Assembly: GCA_019637335.1 (NCBI GenBank)
Contig: JAHBVV010000005.1
Coordinates: 62,001-126,000 of the forward strand
Length of the DNA: 64,000 nucleotides
Direction: 5' to 3'
DNA from: Candidatus Hydrogenedentota bacterium
Lineage (GTDB): Bacteria > Hydrogenedentota > Hydrogenedentia > Hydrogenedentales > JAEUWI01
In this document: positions 26,679 to 35,519 of the stretch, piece by piece
Layout: the number at the start of each line of letters is the position of its first letter
Position numbering within the stretch: the stretch's first letter is position 1
Program-made: the position numbers and the translations under genes
Notes under the pieces: generated by a model
Told to the model about the DNA's origin: nothing
The model's database searches: none
Seen by the model: only the letters and a program-made list of their open reading frames with translations

Positions 26679-27638
26679 CTACCCCCGCGGCAGCCCCCGA
26701 AACACCTCGATGTTATAATAGCGTGGTTGCCCCATGTCGCCGTACCCCGGCAGATGCTGGTACAGGTCGCGCGTGATGTCCGGGATGGCGTATTTCGGCT
26801 GGAAGCCCAGGTACGTCTTCGCGCGCTCACACGAAACCTTATAGTTACGGAAGTCCTGGATATCCTTAATCGTGACCCGCACCTTCCTCCCCGCGCACGC
26901 CTCCACCTCGTCCTTCACGAAATCGGCCACCTGGCCCACCGTGAAGTTGTCCTTCGCAATGTTGAACACCCCGCTGATGCCCCTGTCCGCCTGTACCGCG
27001 CGGAGAAACGCGCTGCACGTGTCCCGCACGTCAATGAGCGGGCGCCAGATCGCCGGGTTGTTCACCGTGATCACGCCATCCGCCATCGCGCACTTGAACA
27101 TGGTGTTGATGATGAGGTCGAAACGCATGCGCGGGCTGTGTCCGCAGACCGTGCCCTGGCGCAACGCGATGGCGGAGAAGGAATCGTCCTGCAACTGCAT
27201 GACGCCGTACTCGCCCGCCAGCTTGGAGATGCCATACGGGTACGCGCACGTAACCGGCGCGTCCTCGTTGTACAGCTCGTTGACCGTATAGCCATAGACC
27301 GAGCACGAAGAAGCGTACACAAAGCGGCGCACGCCCGCGCGTTTCGCCTGAAAGGCCAGGTAGGAGGGAAGCGCCCCGTTCTGCACAAAATTCATCGCGG
27401 GGTCAAACTCCGCCATGGGATCGTTGGAAAGCCCCGCGAGAAAAATGACTTGGTCGTACCCCTTCAGGTCGGCGTCCGTGAGCGTGAAGAGGTCCTTCTG
27501 AATGACCGGCGTGCCTTCCGGCAGGTGGTTGCCGAACCAGAGCAGATCGGCCACATCCACGTCATAGCCGTGCTCCTGGAGCATGGGAACCAGCACCGAG
27601 CCAATGTAACCGGCCCCGCCGGCGGCCAGAATGCGCAT
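26679..27638 (-). CDS. NAD-dependent epimerase/dehydratase (extended SDR)
   Basis: 319 aa, ATG behind GGAAGGAAGGG. The NAD-binding GGAGYIGS (G7-S14) is at the N-terminus. The active site is of the extended SDR type, with SSCSVYG (110-116) and YxxxK as Y135-PYGISK with K139. It belongs to the nucleotide-sugar epimerase/dehydratase family (GalE, RfbG/RfbB relatives). The DFRNYKVSCERAKTYLGF tail is common in members found in O-antigen and exopolysaccharide loci. Expected role: converting an NDP-sugar in the cytoplasm for surface glycan synthesis. The exact epimer or dehydration is not predictable. The GT2 gene 93 bases upstream reads in the same direction. Confidence 0.88.
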   Translation of the reverse strand: MRILAAGGAGYIGSVLVPMLQEHGYDVDVADLLWFGNHLPEGTPVIQKDLFTLTDADLKGYDQVIFLAGLSNDPMAEFDPAMNFVQNGALPSYLAFQAKRAGVRRFVYASSCSVYGYTVNELYNEDAPVTCAYPYGISKLAGEYGVMQLQDDSFSAIALRQGTVCGHSPRMRFDLIINTMFKCAMADGVITVNNPAIWRPLIDVRDTCSAFLRAVQADRGISGVFNIAKDNFTVGQVADFVKDEVEACAGRKVRVTIKDIQDFRNYKVSCERAKTYLGFQPKYAIPDITRDLYQHLPGYGDMGQPRYYNIEVFRGLPRG

Positions 27639-27731
27639 GAATACCCTTCCTTCCGTCGCGCGCGCCCCGGTGAGCGGGCGCGCAGGTCGGGCATTATAGC
27701 AACCGTGCGCGCCGGGGGCGTAATGCGCCGT

Positions 27732-29030
27732 TCAGGGGCGCCACGCCCGAAGCTGCCCGATCAATGCCCGCTGGCCGTCCAGATCGTCCCGCATCGCCGC
27801 GCAAGGGACCACGGGAAGGCCGATCCCACGCCACTGCGCGACGCGCCCGATGGCCTCGAACAGGTCCTGCCGCGGAAAACCGTGATCGCGGAGGTGGTGG
27901 ACGAGTTTTAACGTGCGGAAGGCGTCGAACCATTGGTGGAATTGCCGCGTGCGCTGTTCCATGCCGCCGCCCTGCCGCAGGATGTTATCCCAGGCCGCCT
28001 CAAGACCCTGCGCGGCCAGAAATCGCGCGAGTTCCGGGCTGATCCGCGCGGCGCGCTCCAGGAGGCGCGCGCCCGGTTCGGCCAGCGCGCCGGGCGCCGA
28101 TTCAAGCCAGGCCTGAAGCACCTGAAACGTCTCCGGATGGTAGGTCCGGTAGGCGTCGTCCGGGTCCGCCGCGAAGGCCCCCACCTTGCGGCCGGTGCCG
28201 AATGGGACGCGGTGCGAGGGGCGGCCCGACGGGCGCACGGTGGTCTCCCAGATCCGCCCGATCTCGCCCGTCTTCGCGAGCTGTTGCAGGAAGTAGAAAT
28301 CTTCGCCCGCCTGGCGGCGGTTCATGCCGCCGGACGCCGCATAGGCCCGGGCGGTGCAGGCCATGGCGGAGCCGATCGCGGGATAGGCGTACGGCGAGCC
28401 CGCATAGCCCCAGGCAAGCTCCTGGTAGCGGAGGTAGAGCTCGTAGCTGAGAATCGGGCGGGCCGTTTCGGGCGCGCCAACGACCGGGTGCGCGTAGGCC
28501 ACCGCAACGCCCCAGCGCGGGCCGGCTTCGAAGAAGGCGTAAAGGGCTTCCAGGTAGTTCGCGTCGACCCGCGTGTCCGCGTCGAGACAGATAAGCGGCG
28601 CCTTGGGCTGGCCGGCGGCGTGAAGTCGTTCCAGCGCCGCGTCCAGCCCGATCTTTCTTGCGAGGCCGACGCCTTCCCGGGGGCCGAGTTCGCGCCCCGG
28701 GGAGGCGGCGTCGATCCAGGCGAGGCGGAGTTCGGGATGCGCCGCGGCGAAGTCCGGCAGCGCGCGGAGCGTGCGCTGGTTGTCGGCGATATCGGTGTCC
28801 CGCGCGATGCCGGGGGCCCGGTTGTTGATCACGCAGAGCACCAGGGTCCTGGCCAGCAGCGCGGGTCCGCAACAGGCGAGATCCCGGAGCGTATCGAAGA
28901 GGCGATCGTGTTCCGCGAGCGCGGGGATCACCACGGCCCCGGCGAGGCCATCGGGCTGATCGTGACCGTGCGCTGGAAGCCAGGCGGCGTGCGCGGCGCG
29001 CTTGCCCAGGTAGCGCGCGATGGGGGTCAC
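27732..29030 (-). CDS. Family 2 glycosyltransferase
   Basis: 432 aa from the GTG at 29030, which overlaps the miaA stop as GTGA. The N-terminal nucleotide-sugar domain has VVIPALAEHDRLFDTL and the acidic metal site LICLDADTRVDANYLEALYAFF. Acceptor-side sequence YAYPAIGSAMACTARAYAASGGMNRRQAGEDFYFLQQL carries the GEDF motif of GT2 enzymes. A helical C-terminal region (about 330-432) has no membrane segment. The sugar donor is unknown. Coupling to a tRNA-modifying gene looks fortuitous and reflects shared transcription; the epimerase downstream is a likelier functional partner. Confidence 0.85.
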   Translation of the reverse strand: MTPIARYLGKRAAHAAWLPAHGHDQPDGLAGAVVIPALAEHDRLFDTLRDLACCGPALLARTLVLCVINNRAPGIARDTDIADNQRTLRALPDFAAAHPELRLAWIDAASPGRELGPREGVGLARKIGLDAALERLHAAGQPKAPLICLDADTRVDANYLEALYAFFEAGPRWGVAVAYAHPVVGAPETARPILSYELYLRYQELAWGYAGSPYAYPAIGSAMACTARAYAASGGMNRRQAGEDFYFLQQLAKTGEIGRIWETTVRPSGRPSHRVPFGTGRKVGAFAADPDDAYRTYHPETFQVLQAWLESAPGALAEPGARLLERAARISPELARFLAAQGLEAAWDNILRQGGGMEQRTRQFHQWFDAFRTLKLVHHLRDHGFPRQDLFEAIGRVAQWRGIGLPVVPCAAMRDDLDGQRALIGQLRAWRP

Positions 29031-29935
29031 TGGGCCGCCCGAATCGCGGCCAGGGCCTCTTCCAGGCGGCCTTCGGGAATCCACTGGATCGGCACGCCCT
29101 GGCGCTCCATCCGGCGGAACCACGTATCCTGCCTTTTGGCGAAGCGGCTGATTTCGCCGCTGAGCTTCTGGTACAGGTCGTTCCGGTTCTTGATGGCGCC
29201 GCGAACATAGCGCGAAACGTAGCGGTACTCCAGGCCGAGCTGTTCGAGGCGCTCCCACGGCACGCCGGACGCCATCAGGTCCTCCACCTCCTCGATGAGG
29301 CCCTCGTCGAGCCGGATATTGAGCCGCCGCGCGATGCGCTGGCGCAGGACCTTGCGGTCCCAGGCGACGCCCAGCACGAGGGGATTGAGCGGCGGCGCGG
29401 GTTCCGGGGTGCTGTTGTCGGTGTGCACCGCGATTTCGATAGCGCGCAGAACGCGGTCCCGATCCAGAAGGTCCGTGGTGTTGTGGGTATCGGGCCGCAG
29501 GGCGACCAGGCGCTCCGCGAGCACCTCGGTGGACATGGGCTCCATGGCGGCGCGCAGTTCGGCGTTGTAGGGCACGGGGACCATCATTGCCGGGGAGAGC
29601 GCCGCTTCGAGGTAGAGCCCCGTGCCGCCGGCGGTGATGGGGAACTTGCCGCGCGACTGCACCTCCGCAACGGCGGCGAAGAAATCGCGCTGGAACTGAA
29701 ACACGCTGTATTCGTCGCGCGGGTCCACGATATCGATCAGGTGGTGGCGCACGGGCGGGCCACCGATTTCGTATTCGTGGAGGTCTTTTCCAGTCCCGAT
29801 ATCGAGGCCCCGGTAGACCTGCCGGGAGTCCGCCGAGATAATCTCGCCGTCCAGGATGCGCGCCAGGGCGATCGCCAGCGCGGTCTTGCCGGATGCAGTG
29901 GGTCCGAGAATGATTAGGGAATCGTTAGCGGGCAT
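29027..29935 (-). CDS. miaA: tRNA dimethylallyltransferase MiaA
   Basis: 302 aa from the ATG at 29935; an in-frame start at 30013 would add 26 residues unlike the family. The P-loop GPTASGKT spans residues 11-18, followed by ISADSRQVYRGLDIGTGK, the HHLIDIVDP strand and GGTGLYLEA. The C-terminal EYRYVSRYVRGAIKNRNDLYQKL and RFAKRQDTWFR are standard MiaA signatures. It adds a dimethylallyl group to N6 of A37 in tRNAs that read UNN codons. Length is near the usual 300-315 aa. Its stop codon overlaps the GTG of the following glycosyltransferase. It is divergent from ppk1 across about 185 bases containing an AT-rich TATAAT-like site at 30025-30030. Confidence 0.93.
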   Translation of the reverse strand: MPANDSLIILGPTASGKTALAIALARILDGEIISADSRQVYRGLDIGTGKDLHEYEIGGPPVRHHLIDIVDPRDEYSVFQFQRDFFAAVAEVQSRGKFPITAGGTGLYLEAALSPAMMVPVPYNAELRAAMEPMSTEVLAERLVALRPDTHNTTDLLDRDRVLRAIEIAVHTDNSTPEPAPPLNPLVLGVAWDRKVLRQRIARRLNIRLDEGLIEEVEDLMASGVPWERLEQLGLEYRYVSRYVRGAIKNRNDLYQKLSGEISRFAKRQDTWFRRMERQGVPIQWIPEGRLEEALAAIRAAQ

Positions 29936-30119
29936 GGGCGGGGACCTTGTACTTCCAGCGCTTTTCCGTGCATCGGGGGGCGTGTGGACCCGCCTCACGG
30001 AAAACTGACACAATAGCAGGCTCTATTATACGCGAAGCGGGCAGCCGTTGCGCGTGGGGGCGGGCCGCGCACGGTTGTGCGGCCCGACCGCGCGCCGCCG
30101 CGCTTCAAGATTCGGGGTT

Positions 30120-32141
30120 ATGAAGAACGTACACCAGATACGCGAAATCTCGACCCTTTCGTTCAACGAGCGGGTCCTCCAGGAAGCCGAAGACGAACGG
30201 AATCCGCTCCTCGAGCGGCTGAAGTTTCTCGGCATCTTCTCGTCCAACATGGACGAGTTCTTCAAGGTCCGGGTGGCGAGTATCCACCGCCGGATCGAGC
30301 TGGGAAAGCGCGGCTTCCAGGGCATCCTCGAGGTGCTCAACGACAAGGCGCGCGGGCTGGACGAGCGCTTCCGCGCGGCCTACGACCGCATCACGCGCGA
30401 ACTGGCGGACAAGGGCATCCGGATCGTCACCGAGATGGATATCGTCGCCTCGGGCGATGGCATGGAAACCTGGGTTAAGGACTACTTCCGGGCGAACATC
30501 CTTCCGGGACTCGTGCCGCTCATCTGCTACAAGACCCAGCCCTTCCCGCAATTGACCGACGGCGCGCTCTACCTGGCGGTCGTGATGCGGGGAAAGAAAA
30601 AGCGCTACGCGATCCTCGAGGTGCCCCCGGAGGTGCCCCGCTTCGTGGAATTGCCCAACGGCAACATCATGTACGTGGACGACGTTATCCGGCTCAACCT
30701 GAACGAGCTCTTCTACATCTTCGAATACGAGGAGATCGGCGCCTACGAGTTCAAGGTTTCGCGCGACGCCCAGCTCGACATTGACAACGATTTCACGGAG
30801 GGCTACATCCGCAAGATGGAGCGGGTCCTCAAGCAGCGCAAGGGCGGGCGGCCCACCCGGCTCGTGTACGACGCCGCCATGCCGCAGGGGTTCCGGCGCA
30901 TGCTGCAGAAAGAGCTGAATATCGACGAGGACGATACCCTCATCCCGGGCGGGCGCTACCACAACATGAAGGATCTCATGCAGTTCCCGGCGAAGCGGGA
31001 GGACCTCATGTTCCCCAGGCTCCCCGCACTGCCGCATCCGGTGCTCGATTTCGACGTGCGCCCGATGATGGACACCATCCGCGAGCGGGATGTGCTGATC
31101 ACCTACCCGTACCAGTCCTTCGGCCACGTGATCCGGCTGCTGCGCGAAGCGGCCATCGATCCCCACGTGAAGTCCATCAAAATGACGATGTACCGTTCCG
31201 CGAACCATTCGCAGGTGGTGAACGCGCTCTACAACGCGGCGCGAAACGGGAAAAAGATCTTCGTATCCATCGAATTGCAGGCCCGCTTCGACGAGCAGCA
31301 CAACATCCATATCGCGGAAACGCTCACGGAGGTTGGGGCCCACGTGGTCTACGGGGTGCCGCCGCTCAAGGTGCACTCCAAGCTCCTGCTGATCGAGCGG
31401 CGCACGAGCCTCTTCGCCGGCCTGTCGACCGGCAACTTCAACGAGGCGACGGGCCGCCTGTACGTGGACAGCATCCTCCTCACCAGCGACAAGCGCATGA
31501 CCGCCGAAGTGGCCGAGGTCTTCTCCTATCTGGAGACCGCCGCGATGATGCGCGCCGTGACCGCGCCGCGCTTCAAGCACCTCCTCGTCTCCCCCTTCAA
31601 TTCGCGCCGCCAGCTGATGGCCCTGCTCCAGCGGGAGAAGGAAAAGGGCGAGGCGGGCTACGTCCTCCTGAAGACGAATCACCTGACCGACCCGAAGATC
31701 ATCAAGAAGCTCTACGATCTGGCCGACGCCGGGGTCCAGATGGATTTCATTGTGCGGACGACCTACGCGATGAAGCCCCACCCGAAGATCCGGGCCATCT
31801 CCATTCTCGATCGCTACCTGGAGCACCAGCGCATCTATATCTTCGGAACGGGCAAGGACCGGCGGGTCTTTCTTGGTAGCGCGGATCTCATGGAGCGGAA
31901 CCTGGACTGGCGAGTCGAGGTCGCTTTTCCGCTCCTGAACGAGCAGCTCGCCGAACACGTGCACGACCTCATGCAAATCCAGATCGCGGACACGGCCAAA
32001 GCGCGTATACTGGACGATACCCAGAGCAACCCCTACGTGGGCGACAACGCGGATGGCCTGCGCGCCCAATGGGCCACGCGCGCGCATTTTGAGTCCCTGC
32101 TGGCGGAGAACGCCAACGCGGTGGACGCCGCCGCGACGTAA
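30120..32141 (+). CDS. ppk1: Polyphosphate kinase 1
   Basis: 673 aa from ATG 30120, which gives the family N-terminus (SFNERVLQEAEDERNPLLERLKFL, then SSNMDEFFKVRV). Domains: N (about 1-105), head (about 105-315), then two phospholipase-D-like catalytic domains. The autophosphorylated His is expected in GVPPLKVHSKLLLIER, and the second catalytic His in MKPHPKIRAISILDRYLEH. FAGLSTGNFNEATGRLY and FLGSADLMERNLDWRVEV complete the signature. It polymerises ATP gamma-phosphate into inorganic polyphosphate at the membrane. A YacP-like gene follows 14 bases downstream, probably in the same transcript. Confidence 0.95.
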   Translation: MKNVHQIREISTLSFNERVLQEAEDERNPLLERLKFLGIFSSNMDEFFKVRVASIHRRIELGKRGFQGILEVLNDKARGLDERFRAAYDRITRELADKGIRIVTEMDIVASGDGMETWVKDYFRANILPGLVPLICYKTQPFPQLTDGALYLAVVMRGKKKRYAILEVPPEVPRFVELPNGNIMYVDDVIRLNLNELFYIFEYEEIGAYEFKVSRDAQLDIDNDFTEGYIRKMERVLKQRKGGRPTRLVYDAAMPQGFRRMLQKELNIDEDDTLIPGGRYHNMKDLMQFPAKREDLMFPRLPALPHPVLDFDVRPMMDTIRERDVLITYPYQSFGHVIRLLREAAIDPHVKSIKMTMYRSANHSQVVNALYNAARNGKKIFVSIELQARFDEQHNIHIAETLTEVGAHVVYGVPPLKVHSKLLLIERRTSLFAGLSTGNFNEATGRLYVDSILLTSDKRMTAEVAEVFSYLETAAMMRAVTAPRFKHLLVSPFNSRRQLMALLQREKEKGEAGYVLLKTNHLTDPKIIKKLYDLADAGVQMDFIVRTTYAMKPHPKIRAISILDRYLEHQRIYIFGTGKDRRVFLGSADLMERNLDWRVEVAFPLLNEQLAEHVHDLMQIQIADTAKARILDDTQSNPYVGDNADGLRAQWATRAHFESLLAENANAVDAAAT

Positions 32142-32155
32142 GAGGAACGGCCGGG

Positions 32156-32674
32156 ATGGCGGAGAAACTGCTGGTAGACGGGTACAACGTGTTGCACCAC
32201 TCGCGGAAGTTGTTGCGGCTGGTGCGTCAGGACATGGAAACCGCACGCGAAGCCTTGATCGACAAGGTCGCCCACTACTGCATTCAGACCGGCCACCAGG
32301 TGACCATCGTGTTTGACGGGCAGGGCGCGCAGGTGGTGCAGCGGGTCGAGCACTACCGATCCGTGCCGGGGCTCGAAGTGCTCTACGCGCCCGGACAACT
32401 GACCGCGGACGCCGTCATCGAGCGCATGGTCTACCAGACGCCGCGCAAGATGGACGTGGCCGTGGTCACGAGCGATCGCGGCGTGCGCGATCTGTGCCGG
32501 GGCATGGGCGCGCTGGTGATGGACGCCAACAACTTTTTGCAGAGCATCCAGGATTCACGCGCGGACGCCGGGGAAACCGTCCGCAATACCCAGAAGCCGG
32601 CCCCGGTCAACGTGGAAGACCGCCTTGACGAACGGTCGCGGTCGATACTGGAGCAGCTCCGGAAGAAGCTGTAG
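32156..32674 (+). CDS. NYN domain protein, YacP-like ribonuclease
   Basis: 172 aa. The N-terminus LLVDGYNVLHH holds the first acidic residue (D8) of the PIN/NYN nuclease fold, and VTIVFDGQGAQ and VAVVTSDRGVRDLCRGMGA give the further acidic positions. This is the NYN_YacP (DUF901) family. Bacillus YacP/Rae1 cleaves mRNA in the ribosome A site. That role is possible here but not shown. It starts 14 bases after ppk1 and is convergent with coaD, with 31 bases between the genes. Confidence 0.85.
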   Translation: MAEKLLVDGYNVLHHSRKLLRLVRQDMETAREALIDKVAHYCIQTGHQVTIVFDGQGAQVVQRVEHYRSVPGLEVLYAPGQLTADAVIERMVYQTPRKMDVAVVTSDRGVRDLCRGMGALVMDANNFLQSIQDSRADAGETVRNTQKPAPVNVEDRLDERSRSILEQLRKKL

Positions 32675-32705
32675 CCACCGCTCCCGCCCCCCGAAATCAC
32701 CCCGC

Positions 32706-33203
32706 TCAGGCCTTGCGTTCTTCCTCAAGTTTCTCCTTGAGCCGCTTTTCCACCGCCGGGCTCACGAAGTGGCTGAGCGATCCCCCAAAAGCCGCAATTT
32801 CCTTCACAAGGCGCGAGCTGAGGAAAAGATACGGTTCGCTCGGCATCAGGTTGACGGTGTCGATTTCGGGGGCGAGCTTGTGGTTGTTGATCGCCATCGT
32901 AAGCTCGAATTCGAAGTCCGAAACCACCCGCAAACCCCGGATCAGCGCCACCGCCCCCTTCTTCTGCGCGAACTGCACCGTGAGCGACTTGAAGTGATCG
33001 ATCGATACCCTCGGAATGCCCGCGACCATCTCCGTGAGCATCTCGACGCGCTCCTCCACGGAAAACAGGCCCACCTTGGCGTCATTCACAGCGACGGCCA
33101 CGATGACGTGGTCGAAAATGTTTACCGCGCGCTCGATGAGGTCCAGGTGGCCGAGTGTGGGGGGGTCGAAACTGCCGGGATACACCGCGATCCGCTCAGG
33201 CAT
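32706..33203 (-). CDS. coaD: Phosphopantetheine adenylyltransferase CoaD
   Basis: 165 aa. GSFDPPTLGHLDLIERA holds the T/HxGH nucleotidyltransferase motif (T16-H19), followed by ALIRGLRVVSDFEFEL and the SSRLVKEIAAFGG motif with the family Ser/Arg. It converts 4'-phosphopantetheine and ATP to dephospho-CoA, the penultimate step of CoA synthesis. The length is that of the family. Its start lies eight bases inside the end of larC, so it is co-translated with the nickel-pincer cofactor genes, an uncommon partnership. Confidence 0.95.
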   Translation of the reverse strand: MPERIAVYPGSFDPPTLGHLDLIERAVNIFDHVIVAVAVNDAKVGLFSVEERVEMLTEMVAGIPRVSIDHFKSLTVQFAQKKGAVALIRGLRVVSDFEFELTMAINNHKLAPEIDTVNLMPSEPYLFLSSRLVKEIAAFGGSLSHFVSPAVEKRLKEKLEEERKA

Positions 33204-34608
33204 CCGTATACTCTCCTTTTACCGCGGCCGCCAGGGCGCATTCGTAGACCTTGCGGACGGGGACGCCCGCCTGGGCCGCCGCCCGCATGCAATCCTCGTA
33301 TTCCGGCGCGGTGCTGATGGCCTCGCCGTCGCGCGAGCCGATCTTTATCCGAACCGGGCCCCACGGTGTGGCCACCGTCTTCCAGTCGCGGTCCAGTATC
33401 ACGCGCTGCTCCGTTCGCGTGCGCACGCCCAGCGTCGTGGAGTGGCTGAACAGGATGTCGCACAGGGCCCGGGCGCGGGATTCCTCCGCCAGCACGGTGA
33501 CCTTGTGTGCGGGGCGGCCTTTCTTTCCGATGACCGGCGTCAGGAAGGCATCCAGGGCGCCGCCGTCCATTAGTCCGGCAACCAGCGGTGCCAGCAACTC
33601 GCCCGACATGTCGTCGAGGTTGGCTTCCAGCACCTGGATGGATTCGGTGGCGCCCGCGGCGCCCTCGCTCTCGCCAATCAGGACGCGCAGCACATTGGCG
33701 CGGTCCGGCAGGTTTTTCGTGCCGCTGCCGTAGCCGATGGCCTCCACCCGCATGAGGGGCGCCGGGCCAAACTCGCGCACGCGGTGGTCGACCAGCGCGG
33801 CGCCGGTCGGCGTGACGAGTTCGCCGTCCACCGCGCCGCCGTAGGTCGGCTTGTTCTGGAGGAGGCGCGCCGTAGCGGGCGCGGGCACCGGCATAATGCC
33901 GTGATCGCATTTGACTGTGCCCGACCCCACGTGGAGCGGCGAACACACGAAGCGCTCGATGCCCAGCAGGTGAAAGCCCAGCTGCGCGGCGACGATGTCG
34001 ACGATGGAATCGACGGCGCCCACCTCGTGAAAGTGGACCTTGTCGATGGTGGTCCCGTGGACCGAGGCCTCCGCGCGCCCCAGCGCCTGAAAAGTCTCGA
34101 TGGCCGCATCTTTCACCGGCCCGGGCAGCGCGCTGTGCTGTATGAGCTTCTCGATATCCGCCAGATGCCGGTGCGGCTGTTGGTGATGATGGCCATGATC
34201 ATGATCGTGGTGATGGTGATGCCCGTGACCATGCTCATGTTCGTGATCATGATCATGATCGTGGTCATGGTGATGATGCTCGTGGCCAGGATCATGGTCA
34301 TGATGATGCCCGTGCCCGTGCCCGTGCCCGTGCCCGTGGTCGTGCTCGTGATCATGATGATGGTGATGGCCGTGGTCATGATCATGGTGGTGATGGCGCC
34401 CGTGTTCGTGGCCATCCTCAATCACCTTGAATTGCGTGGCGTGCACGCCTTTCTTGAGCACCTTCTCCGCCGTGACGTGGTAGCCCTCGACCCCCAGCGA
34501 TTCGAGGCCCGCCTGTATGGCGGCAAAATCGGCCCCCGCGTCGATCAGGGCGCCCACCGTCATGTCGCCGCTGATGCCGCTGTAACAGTCAAAATAGATG
34601 GTTTTCAT
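33196..34608 (-). CDS. larC: LarC, nickel insertion enzyme of the nickel-pincer nucleotide cofactor, with long His-rich insert
   Basis: 470 aa. LarC inserts nickel into pyridinium-3,5-bisthiocarboxylate mononucleotide to complete the cofactor of lactate racemase-type enzymes. Family signatures: YFDCYSGISGDMTVGALIDAG at the start, VHFHEVGAVDSIVDIV, HGIMPVPAPATARLL, ELVTPTGAALV, LEANLDDMSGE and GRPAHKVTVLAEE. Residues 67-148 are an exceptional insert of about 48 His in 82 residues alternating with Asp, Glu and Gly, presumably a nickel-binding store. The gene is one continuous frame, unlike lactobacilli where a programmed frameshift joins two parts. LarB is 86 bases upstream and coaD overlaps downstream. 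No larA or larE is in the window. Confidence 0.95.
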   Translation of the reverse strand: MKTIYFDCYSGISGDMTVGALIDAGADFAAIQAGLESLGVEGYHVTAEKVLKKGVHATQFKVIEDGHEHGRHHHHDHDHGHHHHHDHEHDHGHGHGHGHGHHHDHDPGHEHHHHDHDHDHDHEHEHGHGHHHHHDHDHGHHHQQPHRHLADIEKLIQHSALPGPVKDAAIETFQALGRAEASVHGTTIDKVHFHEVGAVDSIVDIVAAQLGFHLLGIERFVCSPLHVGSGTVKCDHGIMPVPAPATARLLQNKPTYGGAVDGELVTPTGAALVDHRVREFGPAPLMRVEAIGYGSGTKNLPDRANVLRVLIGESEGAAGATESIQVLEANLDDMSGELLAPLVAGLMDGGALDAFLTPVIGKKGRPAHKVTVLAEESRARALCDILFSHSTTLGVRTRTEQRVILDRDWKTVATPWGPVRIKIGSRDGEAISTAPEYEDCMRAAAQAGVPVRKVYECALAAAVKGEYTDA

Positions 34609-34694
34609 GGTTCGCCTTTACCGCGGCGCGGCTTGTTCGTTGGTCTTGCGGCCAGAGAATTCCGCGACATCTCGCGGGCGCCGCTGGCGCGCCG

Positions 34695-35456
34695 TCATGC
34701 GCATCCGCTCGCCATGCGGTTGATGGTGGAAGCGGCCACGGCGGCCCCGAAACCGTTGTCGATATTGACGACGGTGACCCCCGTGCCGCAGGAGTTGAGC
34801 ATACCAAGCAGCGCCGCCAGGCCGCCGAAACTCGCGCCGTATCCGACCGAGGTTGGCACCGCGATGATGGGGCAACGCACGAGGCCGGCGAGCGCGGACG
34901 GGAGGGCGCCTTCCATGCCGGCGCAGCAAATGATCACGCTGGCGCGCAGCAGCTTGTCGCGCTGGTGAAGCAAACGGTGGATCCCCGCCACGCCGACATC
35001 GGTAATGGTCTCGACCGGATTCCCGAGCAGTTCACAGGTAACGCGCGCCTCCTCGGCCACGGGCAGATCGCTCGTGCCCGCGCAGACCACCGTAATCGTG
35101 CCCTTTGCCAGTTCCGGCGTCTTGATGGTTATGCTGAAGGCGCGAGCGAGCTCGTGGTGGACCGCGTCTGGGTGGGCCGCGCAGACCGCCTGGATCACCT
35201 CCGGCGAGCACCGGGTGCCCAGCACACTGGTGTTCCGCTCGCGCATCCGCCCCGTAATGGCGACCACCTGTTCGGGGGTCTTGTACTCGCAGAAGATCGT
35301 CTCAGGATAGCCCTTGCGCAGCTCCCGGTGATGATCAATCTTTGCGAAGCCGAGATCCTCGAAAGGCAGGTGGCGCAGGTTTTCGACCGCATCGGTCGGC
35401 GCAAGGCGCCCGCCGGCGACGTCTTCCAGTAGTGCTTGCAGCGTTTGATGGTCCAT
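34695..35456 (-). CDS. larB: LarB, nicotinic acid adenine dinucleotide carboxylase/hydrolase
   Basis: 253 aa. LarB carboxylates the pyridinium ring of NaAD and splits off AMP, the first step of the nickel-pincer nucleotide pathway. The C-terminal part is PurE-like (AIR carboxylase fold): TVVCAGTSDLPVAEEA, AGIHRLL, VIICCAGMEGALPSALAGL, VPTSVGYGASFGGLAALLGMLNSC and NIDNGFGAAVAAS. The N-terminal region has the ETIFCEYKTPEQV segment of the family. It is the first gene of larB-larC-coaD. Upstream is an M16 peptidase gene on the same strand, 63 bases away. Confidence 0.95.
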   Translation of the reverse strand: MDHQTLQALLEDVAGGRLAPTDAVENLRHLPFEDLGFAKIDHHRELRKGYPETIFCEYKTPEQVVAITGRMRERNTSVLGTRCSPEVIQAVCAAHPDAVHHELARAFSITIKTPELAKGTITVVCAGTSDLPVAEEARVTCELLGNPVETITDVGVAGIHRLLHQRDKLLRASVIICCAGMEGALPSALAGLVRCPIIAVPTSVGYGASFGGLAALLGMLNSCGTGVTVVNIDNGFGAAVAASTINRMASGCA

Positions 35457-35519
35457 AGTGACTTACCCGTTCCCCGGGAACACGGGGGTAGACAAAGTGT
35501 AGCGTAAGGGATGTCTGAA

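Noticed and set aside
30105-32246. Minus-strand frame of about 700 codons opposite ppk1
   Set aside because: Antisense shadow; ppk1 has all family motifs on the plus strand.
34160-34415. CATGATC/CCGTG tract as a possible CRISPR or satellite
   Set aside because: It is in frame with larC and encodes the His-rich insert; there is no spacer-repeat structure.
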